Source of the DNA: Uranotaenia lowii
Taxonomy: Eukaryota > Arthropoda > Insecta > Diptera > Culicidae
Length of the DNA: 64,000 nucleotides
Assembly: GCF_029784155.1 (NCBI RefSeq)
Contig: NC_073693.1
Coordinates: 109,616,683-109,680,682 of the forward strand
Reading direction: 5' to 3'
In this document: in pieces, positions 21,718 through 32,610 of the stretch
Numbering within the stretch: the first letter of the stretch is position 1
Layout of the letters: every line of letters begins with the position of its first letter
The notes under the pieces: model-generated
Told to the model about the DNA's origin: nothing
Database searches by the model: none
The model's input: only the letters and a program-made list of their open reading frames with translations
Program-made: the position numbers and the translations under genes

Positions 21718-22367
21718 GATTGGGTTCAAGATGAGGATTTGGATTCAGGATCTATGGCTAAAGATAAAGAATATGATAAAAATCGGGCTCAGGATCAGGA
21801 ATAAAATTGGAATCAGGATCACAATCATTAACAGAAGATGAATCAGAATGGGAATCATCATCAGGATCGGCTTCAAATCAATATGAGAATCAAAACCAGA
21901 ATCGGGATCAGCATCAAACTCCGAAAAGGGATCCGAAACTTGATCAGCCAGAGATATGAATCGAGTCAAACGGTTGTGTGCAAATTAGTACGACCAAGAA
22001 AGTACTCACTTGAAGTTTTCTATAAAATAAATCGGGAAAGTGGATGCCAGCTATCCGAGCTAAACTCCAAATTGTAGACAAATTTGTCTTATGATCCATA
22101 AATACAAAACAAGTGATTGTTCCATTCAACTTTTACCAATCAAAGAGAATGAGAAAAGTTCACGGACAAAACTTTCGTCCCAAAAATTTTGTTCGTTCAA
22201 TTTTATTGGCCCCCACTATAAAGCATAATCGGATTTTCAGCTGCCGACGCAGCTCGTCATTTTTCTCTGGTAGGTGTAAGCTAAATTTGCCAATACAACT
22301 TTCGTCATTCTGTTCCGCAGAAAGCAATTTTACCAAGTTTAGTCGCAACTCATCATGATGGTCAGCA
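21718..22367. other. Degenerate ATCAGG simple sequence and spacer
   Basis: 21720-21960 is a decayed array of ATCAGG/GAATCAGGATC units that leaves short open frames on both strands. The rest (21960-22367) is unique AT-rich sequence with no recognised gene. Confidence 0.6.
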
Positions 22368-24820
22368 CCCAAGTAACACAGATTATGCCAACTAGCATTA
22401 GGAAATTTTATTATGGTTTAATTATGGCATTTTTTTTTGTGCAGCTCGTTTTATGGCGGTTTTATTATGGTCATGCAGAATGCTTATAATTTTTTTTCGA
22501 CCATATGTTTTCAGATGGTTTTTAAAAAGCTAATAAAACTTTTATTAAACATACTGTTTTAGTTATTTTGAAAGAGTTATGAATGCTCTTTTTAAACTAT
22601 AATAAAACACAAACTTAGAAGTTTGCTCCAAGCTTTCTTTTGCATGTTCTATAATAGCACTCAGTGCATGATTATTAAACCGCCATAAAACTTAGTGACA
22701 GTTCTCGATCAAGATGTCAAAACAGGACACGCTCAGATTAGATAGCACATATTTGAATTGGAACTCCCATTTTTACATATTTTTGGTAAGTTATGCGTGT
22801 TGGTTTTGAGTTAAAATTAAAAAAAATACATCTTTGCAAACTTGAAATCACCGAAAGTGGTATGAATATCTTTACAATATGAGTATTGAGTGAAATGGCC
22901 CAAATATTAGGAAGAAAATTGTTGCATGACGCCATCATTAAATCAAGATGGCGGCTTCCGCTTTTATTTTCAAAGCTGTGAATTACTGGAAATATCGTGA
23001 AACCTTCACAATATGGTTATTAGGTGAAAGTAATAAACGAGTAGAAGTGAAATTTCGTTGCCCGTCGCCATCTTAAATCCAAGATGGCGGCTACCACTCA
23101 ACTTGAAAATACTGTAAATGACTGAAAATCGCATAAAACCTATATTATAGGGGTATAAGTTGAAAGAAATCAACCGGTAGAAGTTGAATTTCGCTATCTG
23201 ACGCCATCTTGAAATCCAAGATGGCGGCTTCCGCTAAACTTTAAAATGTAATGAATGTCGTAAAATTACATGAAACCCAAATTGGTAGTGATTGAAAGGG
23301 CTTAACGAGTAGAAGTCGAATATTGCTATCTTACGCCATCTTGAAATCCAAGATGGCAGCTTTCTATAAACTTTAAAAATGCTTTAAATCATTGAATATC
23401 GCATGAAACCTCCAAAATATGGGTGTTTGTCAATTGGGATAAGCTATAAAAAGTTTATTTTTGCATTCTGACGCTATCTTGAAATCCAAGATGGTGGCTT
23501 CAGCTGAACTTAAAAATACTGTAATTGAATGAAAATAGCATGAAACTCCCAAATATATTGTATTGGGTGCTAAGGCTAAATGATAGAAGTCAAATATCTC
23601 TTTTCGCGTTTCTCTGAAAATCTGTAAGTGACTGAAAATCCCACAAAAACCACCACAATACAGACCCCGTTCGTTTTTGACAACATTCGATTTTGGCAAC
23701 ATCGAATTTGGCACATGTGCCTAAATCAGACGGTTAACAAAAACAACATAACCTTATAGTTTTCGCTAGAATAAGACCAATACAGTTTAGACATAAAAGC
23801 ATGATAGGAATAATAGAATTACATAAATGGCAAAAAAATCAAAAACTATAAACAGAAACATAATGAAAAAATAATAAAAGTGATTTAAAATGATCTAAAT
23901 TGTCTTAAAATAGTAGTTTTAATGTAGTATTACGTGAAAAAAAGTTGTGTTCAAGTGATTTTCATTGATTAACAGCATTTCAAATTCAGTGGAAGCTGCC
24001 ATCTTGGATTCCAAGATGGCGTCGGAAAGAAAAAAATCGACATCTTCTAGCTTAGCCTTTTCATTCAATACCCGTATGGTGGTGGTTTAATGCGACTTTT
24101 TGTCAGCATTAAGCATTAAAAGTTGAGCGGATGCCTCCATCTTGGATTTCAAGATGGCGTCTGATAGCGAAATTCAACTTCTACTCGTTTAGCCCTTTCA
24201 CCCGATACCCATTTTGTTGGGGTTTCATGCGATTTCAAGTCATTTACACCATTTTAAAGTTCAGCGGAAGCCGCCATCTTGGATTTCAAGATGGCGTCAG
24301 ACAACGAAATTTGACTTCAACTCATGATTTATTCCACGGGTTATTCAAAACCAATCCCTTTTCATTCAAAAAGTCTGTCCTCATTTACTGTACTAATGAT
24401 TAACAACTCAGAAATGAGGAACTCAACCTTAGCGTGTAATTGGTTGGCTTGTCAAATCGTAGCTTTTTTTGGGGTCATCATTAAACCATAATAAAACTAT
24501 GAATTGACTCACGTCATGTTGGTTGTAAAATCGAAAGGCACAAAATGACGCCATGTTGATGGATTCACAATGCAAGCATTGGAAAATATTTTTTCAGGCC
24601 TTTTTCCATCAATTCCATCATGATTGACCATCAGATTTGACGAGGCGCATTTATTTTAAGATACTATTTCATATACATTTTACCTAAAATCTTGACTGGT
24701 AGTAGAAAAGATGCTCAATATATGGTTATTATAGAATGCGCTTTAGCTTTTTATGAAGATTAATGCGATAGTCCAAAAGATATTTTGCTGACCATAATAA
24801 AGCTAAAATTGTTACTTGGG
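22368..24820. mobile_element. 2.45 kb CCCAAGTAAC element with CAAGATGG dyads
   Basis: The ends are CCCAAGTAAC (22368-22377) and GTTACTTGGG (24811-24820), with subterminal ATTATGG/CCATAAT motifs on both sides. The interior has about eight blocks around a dyad of the form GCCATCTTG..ATCCAAGATGGC, spaced roughly 110-150 bases. Blocks in the left half (22940-23540) and right half (24000-24310) run in opposite orientation, so the element is foldback-like. There is no coding frame and I see no target duplication. The superfamily is not assigned. Confidence 0.65.
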
Positions 24821-24994
24821 CATTATGTCCGTGATTTTTTTTTAAGTAAGCATATCGTTAAAAAAATTGATAGAATGCATAGATTTAAAGCACAACAACA
24901 TTCTGAAGATGTCTGAAGAAGAAATTTATCTATTGCATGCATTTTTTATTATGCAGTTACAGTGAAATGCAACAATAAATAAACTAATATACTT

Positions 24995-25122
24995 AATCAA
25001 AGCCATCGGAAGATTCCCTTTAATTCAACCACGGTATCAGAAAAGTTCAGTTGAATTAAAGGGAATCTTCCGATTTCTTTGATTGAGTAGAACTATTCAA
25101 CCAAGTAGGCTTACAACACATG
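24995..25122. mobile_element. Short hairpin element, copy 1
   Basis: Arms of about 35 bases starting AATCAAAG and carrying ATCGGAAGATTCCCTTTAA form a stem with the inverted sequence ending GATT at 25084. The right side continues ATTCAACCAAGTAGGCTTAC to ACAACACA, as in copy 2 at 26698-26826. Confidence 0.75.
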
Positions 25123-26145
25123 TTAGAGTGACACTAATATCAACATTAACGAAGACTGCCAAGTGCCAGCTGTCGTCCTTTCAACTTTTAACAAAGTGTT
25201 TGAATATTTCAACAATTTTTAAATTTTTACTCGTTACATTTTCCTTTTCCATGGGTAATGCGATGTTAAAAGAGAATTTTCAAAAGTAACAAAAAAATAA
25301 ATCGTGTGCACAGCTAATGATACCAAAATTTTTATTTTCAACATTTTTCACAGAAAATCTGTTCTTCTGATAAACACAGAAGAAAGCATCTTTCTTTTGA
25401 TTTTTTTCCGTTAACATCGAATCCCATTAACCATTTACCGAGACGAACGAATGGGAAATGAACTCAAAACATTCCAACCACCAACGATGAGCCGGGCAAG
25501 AGCTAGAGGAAAACAACATTCAATCACACATTTTCGGGACGCTTGATTTCTCAAGAATCGTAAACTGCTGCTCCATTTCAGCAATTTTTCTGATTTTCCA
25601 CCTCCATTTCCTGTGCCTTTCGTTCCTTTTTTTCGGTTTCGCCAGTGATGTGATGTAAACAGAAATGTACGACCTCGTCCGTCCAGTCAGATGCCGGTCT
25701 GTTGAGACTGGAAAATCAATTTTGGGTCACCGTGCAGTTTGGAAGAACTTTTCAAATGGAATTTTCCGCGATGATGAAAATTTACCGCCCAAAATTCGAT
25801 GTGGAACAAATCATTGAATCTGACTTAGAAAAAATCTCTTCAAAAAGATTAGGAAGTCGTATTTAAGATTTCGAGTTTAAAATTTCACATTAAGAGTTTT
25901 TACTTTGATTTTTTTTATAAACAATTTAGTCTATGACTGACTCAAAAAAGTAACAAATCGCTGCTTATCGATGTAATCACCTCGCTTGGCTGGAATTTTT
26001 TAGCAGCACCTCCCGCTCGATCAGGGAAGATGAAAAATTATTGTTTGTATCGTTATTTTTAACGCCCAGTCTGTTGGCCCGGCCCATGGGTCGTGATTTG
26101 GCGCGCAAACAAATTATCACCATATGGAAGCTGACTCGACTGCCG
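25123..26145. other. Unique spacer upstream of a candidate promoter
   Basis: No coding frame or repeat is recognised. Composition is more balanced from 25430 to 25760 and from 25980 to 26145, unlike the neighbouring transposon debris, so this may be ordinary host intergenic or intronic DNA. Confidence 0.4.
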
Positions 26146-26146
26146 A

Positions 26147-26180
26147 TATAAACAGCTGCTGAGAGTTCGTGCCGTTTCAG
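26147..26180 (+). promoter_or_regulatory. Candidate TATA + initiator core promoter
   Basis: TATAAA at 26147-26152 is followed 32 bases downstream (first T to A+1) by TTCAG at 26176-26180, the usual insect spacing for a TATA box and a TCA-type initiator. An E-box-like CAGCTG lies between. Downstream there is no long open frame; ATGTTTTATGGAAATGC gives only a seven-codon peptide. It could be chance or a promoter for a non-coding RNA. Confidence 0.3.
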
Positions 26181-26697
26181 ATCCGGAATTGGGCAATGTA
26201 GAAAATTGAACAGAACGCGATAAGCTGCCAAAAAGACGTCACATGTTTTATGGAAATGCTGCATAATCTTTTAGGTTGAAGTTGTACGTGATAGCTGTAA
26301 GCAAAAATTTCTTGAACTTTGGATATCGGGACGTCATATACATTTCTAAATTAATTTAATATCTTGAAATATAGTTTTTAAGCAACACGTGTAAAGCTAC
26401 ACATGTTTGTACCTAACTGTCAAACTATTTGTGTTTTTGATGTTCAAAACAAGAGGATGAATATCAAGAGGTCCCGAGTACTTAACGTGATCAGACCATT
26501 CTAATGAAACCTCATTAAAAGTTATGGAATGATTTTCATTAGGATTTAAAAATTAAGTAATTTTTAGTAATTCAAAAAAGAATTCAAATTTTGCTGCAAT
26601 ATACTGCGTACCACCCGTAAATTTCGACCTTTGGGTAAAAGCAAAGTATCATCAGTAAATAATTTTCAGCCTTTTCCTTCTGAAATATCAGAAAGAT

Positions 26698-26826
26698 GAA
26701 TCAAAGCAATCGAAAGATTCCTTTTAATTCAACCACAGTAATTACCGTGGTTAAATTAAAAGGAATCTTTCGATTGCTTTGATTCAGTTGAATCATTCAA
26801 CCAAGTAGACTCACAACACAACAGAG
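26698..26826. mobile_element. Short hairpin element, copy 2, inside the Jockey LINE
   Basis: 129 bp with a stem formed by AATCAAAGCAATCGAAAGAT and its inverse (26699-26784), then a tail ending ACAACACAACAGAG. The flanks ATCAGAAAGAT (26687-26697) and ATCAGGAAGAT (26827-26837) are an 11 bp duplication with one mismatch, located inside Jockey RT coding sequence. It shares the stem and the CCAAGTAG..TCACAACACA tail with copy 1. No open frame. Confidence 0.75.
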
Positions 26827-26871
26827 ATCAGGAAGATCAGAAGTAAAAATCTATATATATAAAAATGAATT

Positions 26872-26872
<1 letters not shown>

Positions 26873-26904
<32 letters not shown>
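26873..26904. repeat. (CTGT)n microsatellite in Helitron 1
   Basis: Eight tandem CTGT units close to the Helitron 5' end. Such a run near the 5' end is a common site of length change. Confidence 0.95.
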
Positions 26905-26949
26905 TCCCTATAGACTCGGAAACTACTGAACCGATTTGCGTGAAACTTG

Positions 26950-28400
26950 GCAGGTGGGGGTTTTGGAGGCAGGGGAAGGTTCGTATTATGGTTTGAGACC
27001 CCTCCCTCTCTCATGAAGGGGGGAAGGGTCTCCCAAACAAAAGACAATTCTTTGCATAACTCGAAAACTAATCAAGCCAATGGTATCCAATTTGGCATGG
27101 GGTGGTATTTAGGCAAGAGAAATATTCCTATGAACATTAGGTACCCCTCTTTCCTCTCAGTGGGCTGATAGGAAGGGGGGAGGGGGGCTACCTTACAATT
27201 TTTCATATATCTCAAAAACTAATCAAGATATTGGAACCAAATTTGGCATGGGAAGGTATTTGGATACGTAAAATATTTCAATGATTATTTGAGACCCCTC
27301 CCTATTTCCAGTAGAAAGGGGGAGGGGGCCTCTTTTATATTTTTTTACATAACTCAAAAACTAATAAAGCACATAGAACCAAATTTGGCATGGGAGGGTA
27401 TTTGGATACTAAAACTATTTCTATGATTATTTGAGACCCCTCCCTCTTTTCTGAAGGGAGATGTAAAGGGGGGAGGAGCCTCTTTTATAATTTTTTACAT
27501 AACTCAGAAACTAATTAAGCAAATGGAACCAAATTTGGCATGGGGTGGTATTTGGGAACGTGACATGTTCTAATGATTGTCTGAGACCCCTTCCATCTTC
27601 CAGCGGGAAGAGGGAAGAGGGGAGGGAGAAGTTTAATACAATTTTTATTGCATAACTCAAGAACTACAACAGCAAATGGAACCAAATTTGGCATGGAACG
27701 ATATTTGGGTACGAGAAATGCTTCTATGAATATATGGTATCTCTCACTCCTTCAAAGAGGTTGATGGAAAGGGGAGGAGAGTTCTCCTTCACAATTTTCA
27801 GCATAACTGGAGAGCTGATCTAGCCAATAATTTCTATTATAAATTGAAGCCCTACTTTTTTTCAGCGGAAAGATAAATTTGGCATCAAAAAGTATATTAG
27901 TACGAAAAATACTTCATGAATGTTAAGCTCTCCTCTCCATTCAATGGGGAGAATGGAAGAAGGGGTGGTACTTCCTTTCATGTTTATGCATAACTCAAGA
28001 ATTTACTACGTAAATAAAACCAAATTTGGTATGGGATGGTATATCAATACGGGAAATTTTTCTATGTGAAACAATTCCTTTCTTGCAGTAGGATGATAGA
28101 ATTGAAAATATAGGATGGTAATAGGAAAGCTTACATTTAACTTTTTTTTACAAAATCCGAGAAAAGGACAAAAATTAACATGGAAAATCATCAACAAAAA
28201 ATTTTGTTAGCATAAGTTCTCAATTTATGCTAACGAAGCCAACAAATGGAAACAAATATGGCTTGGAATGGTATTTGGTTACGAGATATATTTCTATGAT
28301 TGTTATAGACCCGTATGCTTTACAGTGTAGAGAGGGGAAGAAAGGAGGGGGCTTCATATAAAATTTGTTGTAAAGCCTAAAAACTTATCAACAAATGGAA
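26950..28400. repeat. Roughly 147 bp minisatellite body of Helitron 1
   Basis: Repeated units contain a GACCCCTCCCTC block, a purine-rich GGGGGAGGGG block, CATAACTCAAAAACTAAT and AACCAAATTTGGCATGGG. The last motif recurs near 27092, 27240, 27388, 27535 and 27681, then decays. Helitron copy 2 has the same array at 34140-35040. The few open frames within are readings of the repeat. Confidence 0.9.
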
Positions 28401-28403
28401 CTA

Positions 28404-30424
28404 TCTAATATATAAAGATGAGTTGGACTATATATGTTTGTTTGTTTGTATGCACCTTATACAAATCCACACCGCTGAACCGATCAGCATAAAATTTGGT
28501 ACAGAGATGTAGTTGAACCAGGGTAAGGTTTTAGTAATAGTTATGAGCCCCTCCCACCTAAGAAAAGGGACCCTCCCATATAACTTTCGGTTTTAATCAC
28601 ACAAACCAAAAGTCATGGCACCCGTTTTGGCAACCGCTTTTTTTTTCCTTTGGCGGGGTTATTTTCACCATCACCATGGGCCGGGCATTAGAAACGACCG
28701 TCCAGGAGTTCACGTGTACTGGAAAGCAAATCAAAGCTTGCTGATCATTGAAAATTTGAAAGGGGGTATTTTGGCGGGTGTTTTTTGTACATGCTACTGC
28801 TGAAAGCATGTGGTATTGGTACGAGATTTTTGGATGCAATAATGAGCTTACATTTTGGATTGAAAAATACACCTAACCTATAAAGTACCTATGTATTGAC
28901 TTGAATTGTAGTGGTTTTTAAAGTACTCCCTACCACTGCTGCAGGGCTTTGAAGTCTATAAGAATATACAGTGTGTGAAGTATGGATGCAATGATTTATC
29001 TTCATTATGAATTTGGATTGAGTGCTGAAAACATATTAAGCCATTTTTTTTTTTAAATTCAAGCTTTATAGAACCAACCATTTTCGTATTTTTAGAATTC
29101 CTCATAAAATAATTAAATTCAGAGTTATGAGTTGAGAGCTGTGATTTCAATGCTTCGAATGCCGTCGAGAAATTTAAATGGAGGACTCAAAAATTTAACG
29201 TGCATTATCTGGAAAAAAACAAATCCAACGCAAGAAACTTTATTTGAAATTAAGTGTGAGGTTTTAAGTTTTATACAATTCAGTTTCATCGGTCAATCTA
29301 TTACTTTTGTATAAATGTTGATCATTAATGTGTTCAATTTTACCATCCAATTAAGCGAAAACTTAAACCGTTAAGTTCTCCGAATTCAATCAAATCATTT
29401 CCAAGAATTTTTACTTTATCACTCTTCACAATAATTAATGAGATTTGTTTTTCCAAGAATGGAAAAATTGGAAAAAAATCTTTTGTTATAACATTATAAA
29501 ATGGGCGGATTTGGATTCCGAGAAAATTTCTTTTAGATCACTTCAAAAAACTATAAGTGGAACTTGGAACATTAAAAAAAAACTAATCACAAAACTGTGT
29601 GGAAAAAAAAACAACGAAAAGTACACAAACATTTGAAAACATGAAAAATGAGTCTTCAACAAGTTTAAAAAACCAAATACAAACACATACAGAATCTCAA
29701 TGAAACTTAATGTTTCCTCGAAGAGTTTCCTTTAACTTAATTCTAAGCGTACATCTTTCGAGAATATGATGGCTAGCATCTCACAAATGCTTAAACCACT
29801 GAACCACAAAAGTTTGCTGTGTATGCCGTGACTGGGATTCGAACTCATGGCCGTTGGCTTGGAAGTCTTGAAGGCCACGAGCTGCCGCAAGTTTCAGAAG
29901 CCTTCTTAGAATTTTCTGCGCAAATAAAACTTAAATATAGCATACGGGGGAGCATTTGGCATATAGCGTCTGATGAGATCATCTCCAAAAGAGACTTCAT
30001 TAGATGGAGGGTTGGAAAGATAAAAATATAGTTTAATCATTTGAAGATAAAAAATAGAAAGCCAAAGCTATTCAAGCTTCCTTTAAGAAAGAGTGGGTAT
30101 AACATGTTTTTCGTGATGAAATAAAAAAGCATTCATGGGAAATTATTTTTAATTTCTATGAATACGAATCTCATAACTACCTATAAGTGTTTAAAAAATA
30201 TGAAAAAGGGAAACACAGTAAATATTCTCATTCAAAACTTGAAAAACACTAACAAAACTTTCAAAGCTTACATACATGGCACATGGCACAACATGGGTAA
30301 ATTTTTTTCAAAATGAATATATTAAGCATATTGAATACAAAGCTACCAAAATTTCGTAAAGTCAAACGACTCATTTTGATTTATATTTTGTGCAAACCCG
30401 AGCAAGGCCGGGTAAATCAGCTAG
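28404..30424 (+). mobile_element. Non-autonomous Helitron 2, nested in Helitron 1
   Basis: It starts TCTAATATATAAAGATGAG after host A (28403) and ends with the hairpin ACCCGAGCAAGGCCGGGT, then AAATCAGCTAG before host T (30425). It is 2,021 bp long and its terminal hairpin differs from that of Helitron 1, so it is another family. Uninterrupted Helitron 1 sequence at about 46780-46800 (GGAACTA then TATTTGATATAAGAGG) shows the empty site. No protein is encoded. A B-box-containing tRNA-like relic lies at about 29825-29890. Confidence 0.9.
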
Positions 30425-30998
30425 TACTTGATATAAGAGGATTTTTGGGAACGATAAAAAAATGGGTATGATTATTGATCACGACCTCCATTCAGCAGGG
30501 GGTGAAAGGAAGGACAGGAGGGCTCTCTTATCAGTTTTTTTTTGCATAAATCTACAACATATCAAGCGAAATCAACCATATTTTATAAGATAGATTCATT
30601 GCATACAATTAATTTGAGACTTTCCTTTTTTAGAGCGGATTAAAATTATCAGATCTTTAACACAAATTTATAGATCAAGATTAAGAATATAATTTTAAGT
30701 TATCATTGTGTTGCAATTCGAAACTCCAGCTGCAGCTCTCATTTATAGCGATTGCTCATGAATGATGTTAAAATTTGATTTAAAATTATGCCAACAATAC
30801 AATAATCAGTTGATTTTGAAAGGTGTAGCAACGCACACCGGGTCAGCTAGTATTATATAAAATTGGCCCATGTATACTACCCAGAGGGACATCAGCTCTA
30901 ATGGGTGTCTTTTCATAGCATGAATTTTGATAGCTTACTTGTAAAGTCAAATAATTTTGAATAATTTTAGTAAGATATGCAGGAAAATCAAATCGAGC

Positions 30999-31301
30999 TT
31001 ATTTAGCTACTAAACCTTTGTGCCATACACTGTCAAAGGCTTTTTCAATATTTAGAAGAGCAACACCAATTGAATAACCTTCAGATTTGCTAACGTTAAT
31101 CATATTAGTTACACTCAAAAGTTGGTGTGTAGTAGAATTCCCATGACGAAAACCAAATTGTTCATAAACGAAAATAGAATTCTGATTAATGTGAATCATC
31201 ATTCTATTCAAAATAATTCTCTCAAATAGTTTACTTAAAGAAGGAAGCAAACTAATTGGTCGATAACTTGAAGGCTCTGAAGCACTTTTACTAGGTTTCA
31301 A
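30999..31301 (-). pseudogene. Jockey RT fragment (fingers and palm start)
   Basis: A 100-residue open piece of the Jockey-like LINE. It includes SYRPISLLPSLSKLFERIIL, QFGFRHGNSTTHQLL and IEKAFDSVWHKGL, corresponding to RT motifs up to the first palm aspartate. Normally RT would continue through PQGS and ADD motifs; here the ORF stops and the remainder lies, frame-broken, at 30851-31000 and left of the Helitron. Not an independent gene. Confidence 0.85.
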
Positions 31302-32610
31302 AATTGGAGTTATTTTGGAATTTTTTTCATTTATTTGGAAAGTAAGTAGAGTGAAAACATTTATTGAAGATTTTAACTAAAAAATTTAAGGTGTTTTCAG
31401 GCAACTTTTTAATAAGAATGTAAAAAATCCCACCTTTCCCTGGAGCTTTCATATTTTTAATTTTTTTTAAAAATCAATTTAAGTTCATCAATATTCGTCT
31501 CACAAGAACTTTGAAATACATTTTGTTTAGAAAGAATATCATCAAATTCAAGGGAAATTTGAGCATCAATTGGACTTACAACGTTTAAATTAAAATCATG
31601 AGCAGACTCAAACTGTTGGAGCTTTTTCTGCGTTAGTCAAAAGAAGTTTATCTCCATCTTTCGAAGTAGGAATTGGCTTCTGGAGCTTTTTCAGAATTTT
31701 AGTTAATTTCCAAAATGGCTTTGAGTAGGGTTTTATGCCTATACTGCTTTGGCAAAATTTTCATTACGAATGAAATTTAAACGACGTTAGATCTTTTTTT
31801 GAAGGTCGCAATAAATAAATTTCAAATAAGGATCCCTAGTACGTCAAAAACTGAAGATCATCATCAATTAAAGGTTGATTAAATTTATGTTTAGCTTTGG
31901 GTATTGAGGTGGCTTTAGCATTGACTATTGAAGTTGTCAAATTTTCTACAGCCAAATCAATATCTTCTATTGAATTCAGTGGAACGTTTACATCTAAATT
32001 ACGTTCAATAAAATTCCTATATTGCTCCCAGTCCGCTTTTTGAAAGTTAAATGTTGATTTTAAATGGTTTTCAATGGGACTTTAGAGACGAACCAGCCCG
32101 AGGCGGAAAGTCTTTATAATAAAGAAAAAAAAATGGGACTTTGGGATAAAGAAAAAGTTACTGGAAGGTGGTCTGAATCGAGGTCCGCATGAGTAACTAA
32201 TTGACTACAATGCTCGCCTGAATCCGTTAGAACCAAATCAATTGTGGAGGGATTTCTAATCGAAGAGAAACAAGTATGCCCATTAGGATATTTAACAGTA
32301 TAATAACCTGCAGAGCAGTCATTAAATAAAATATTCCCATTGGATGAAATATTATTCCAAGATCGGTGTCTTGCATTAAAGTCACCAATAATAAAAAATA
32401 GGCTTATTCCTGGTGAGTTTTTGTAAATCTCCCTTCAAATTTTTTTTCTGTTCACCGCTACATTGAAAAGGCAAGTATGGGGTAACAAATATAATTTTCC
32501 TAATAGAAGTTTCTAATTCAATTCCAATTGTTTCTAAGACTTTTGCATTGTAAGAAGGAAGAAGTCTAAAGCAACTTCGATTTTTTTTAGAAAAGAGATA
32601 AAAGTCTAGA

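Larger units (their letters stand above)
26850..30850 (+). mobile_element. Non-autonomous Helitron 1
   Basis: It starts TCTATATATATAAAAATG after host A (26849). It ends with a GGTGTAGC..GCACACC hairpin, then GGGTCAGCTAG, before host T (30851). The 5' TC, 3' hairpin followed by CTAG and insertion between A and T are Helitron hallmarks. No Rep/helicase is encoded. Near the 5' end is a (CTGT)n run, and the body is built of about ten roughly 147 bp units around AAATTTGGCATGGGA and GACCCCTCCCTC. It sits in a Jockey LINE and is itself interrupted by Helitron 2. The second family copy is 34135-47224. Confidence 0.87.
26470..32610 (-). mobile_element. Jockey-like LINE, split by a hairpin element and nested Helitrons
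   Basis: Minus-strand non-LTR retrotransposon, decayed but recognisable. From its 5' side (32610 downward): endonuclease pieces (IIGDFNARHRSWN near 32390, IDLVLTDSG, DSDHLPVTFSL), then RT (YRPISLLPSLSKLFERII, FGFRHGNSTTHQLL, IEKAFDSVWHKGL). Left of the insertions it continues with TDDTLLLPKGRNLRVVRS near 26620 and NPNENHSITFNE near 26520. The catalytic position reads TDD instead of ADD. Its three pieces are 30851-32610, 26827-26849 and 26470-26686. Removing the Helitron joins GPILYN to IFTSDLPDL in frame, which is the expected Jockey RT order. It has many stops and is dead. Confidence 0.85.
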
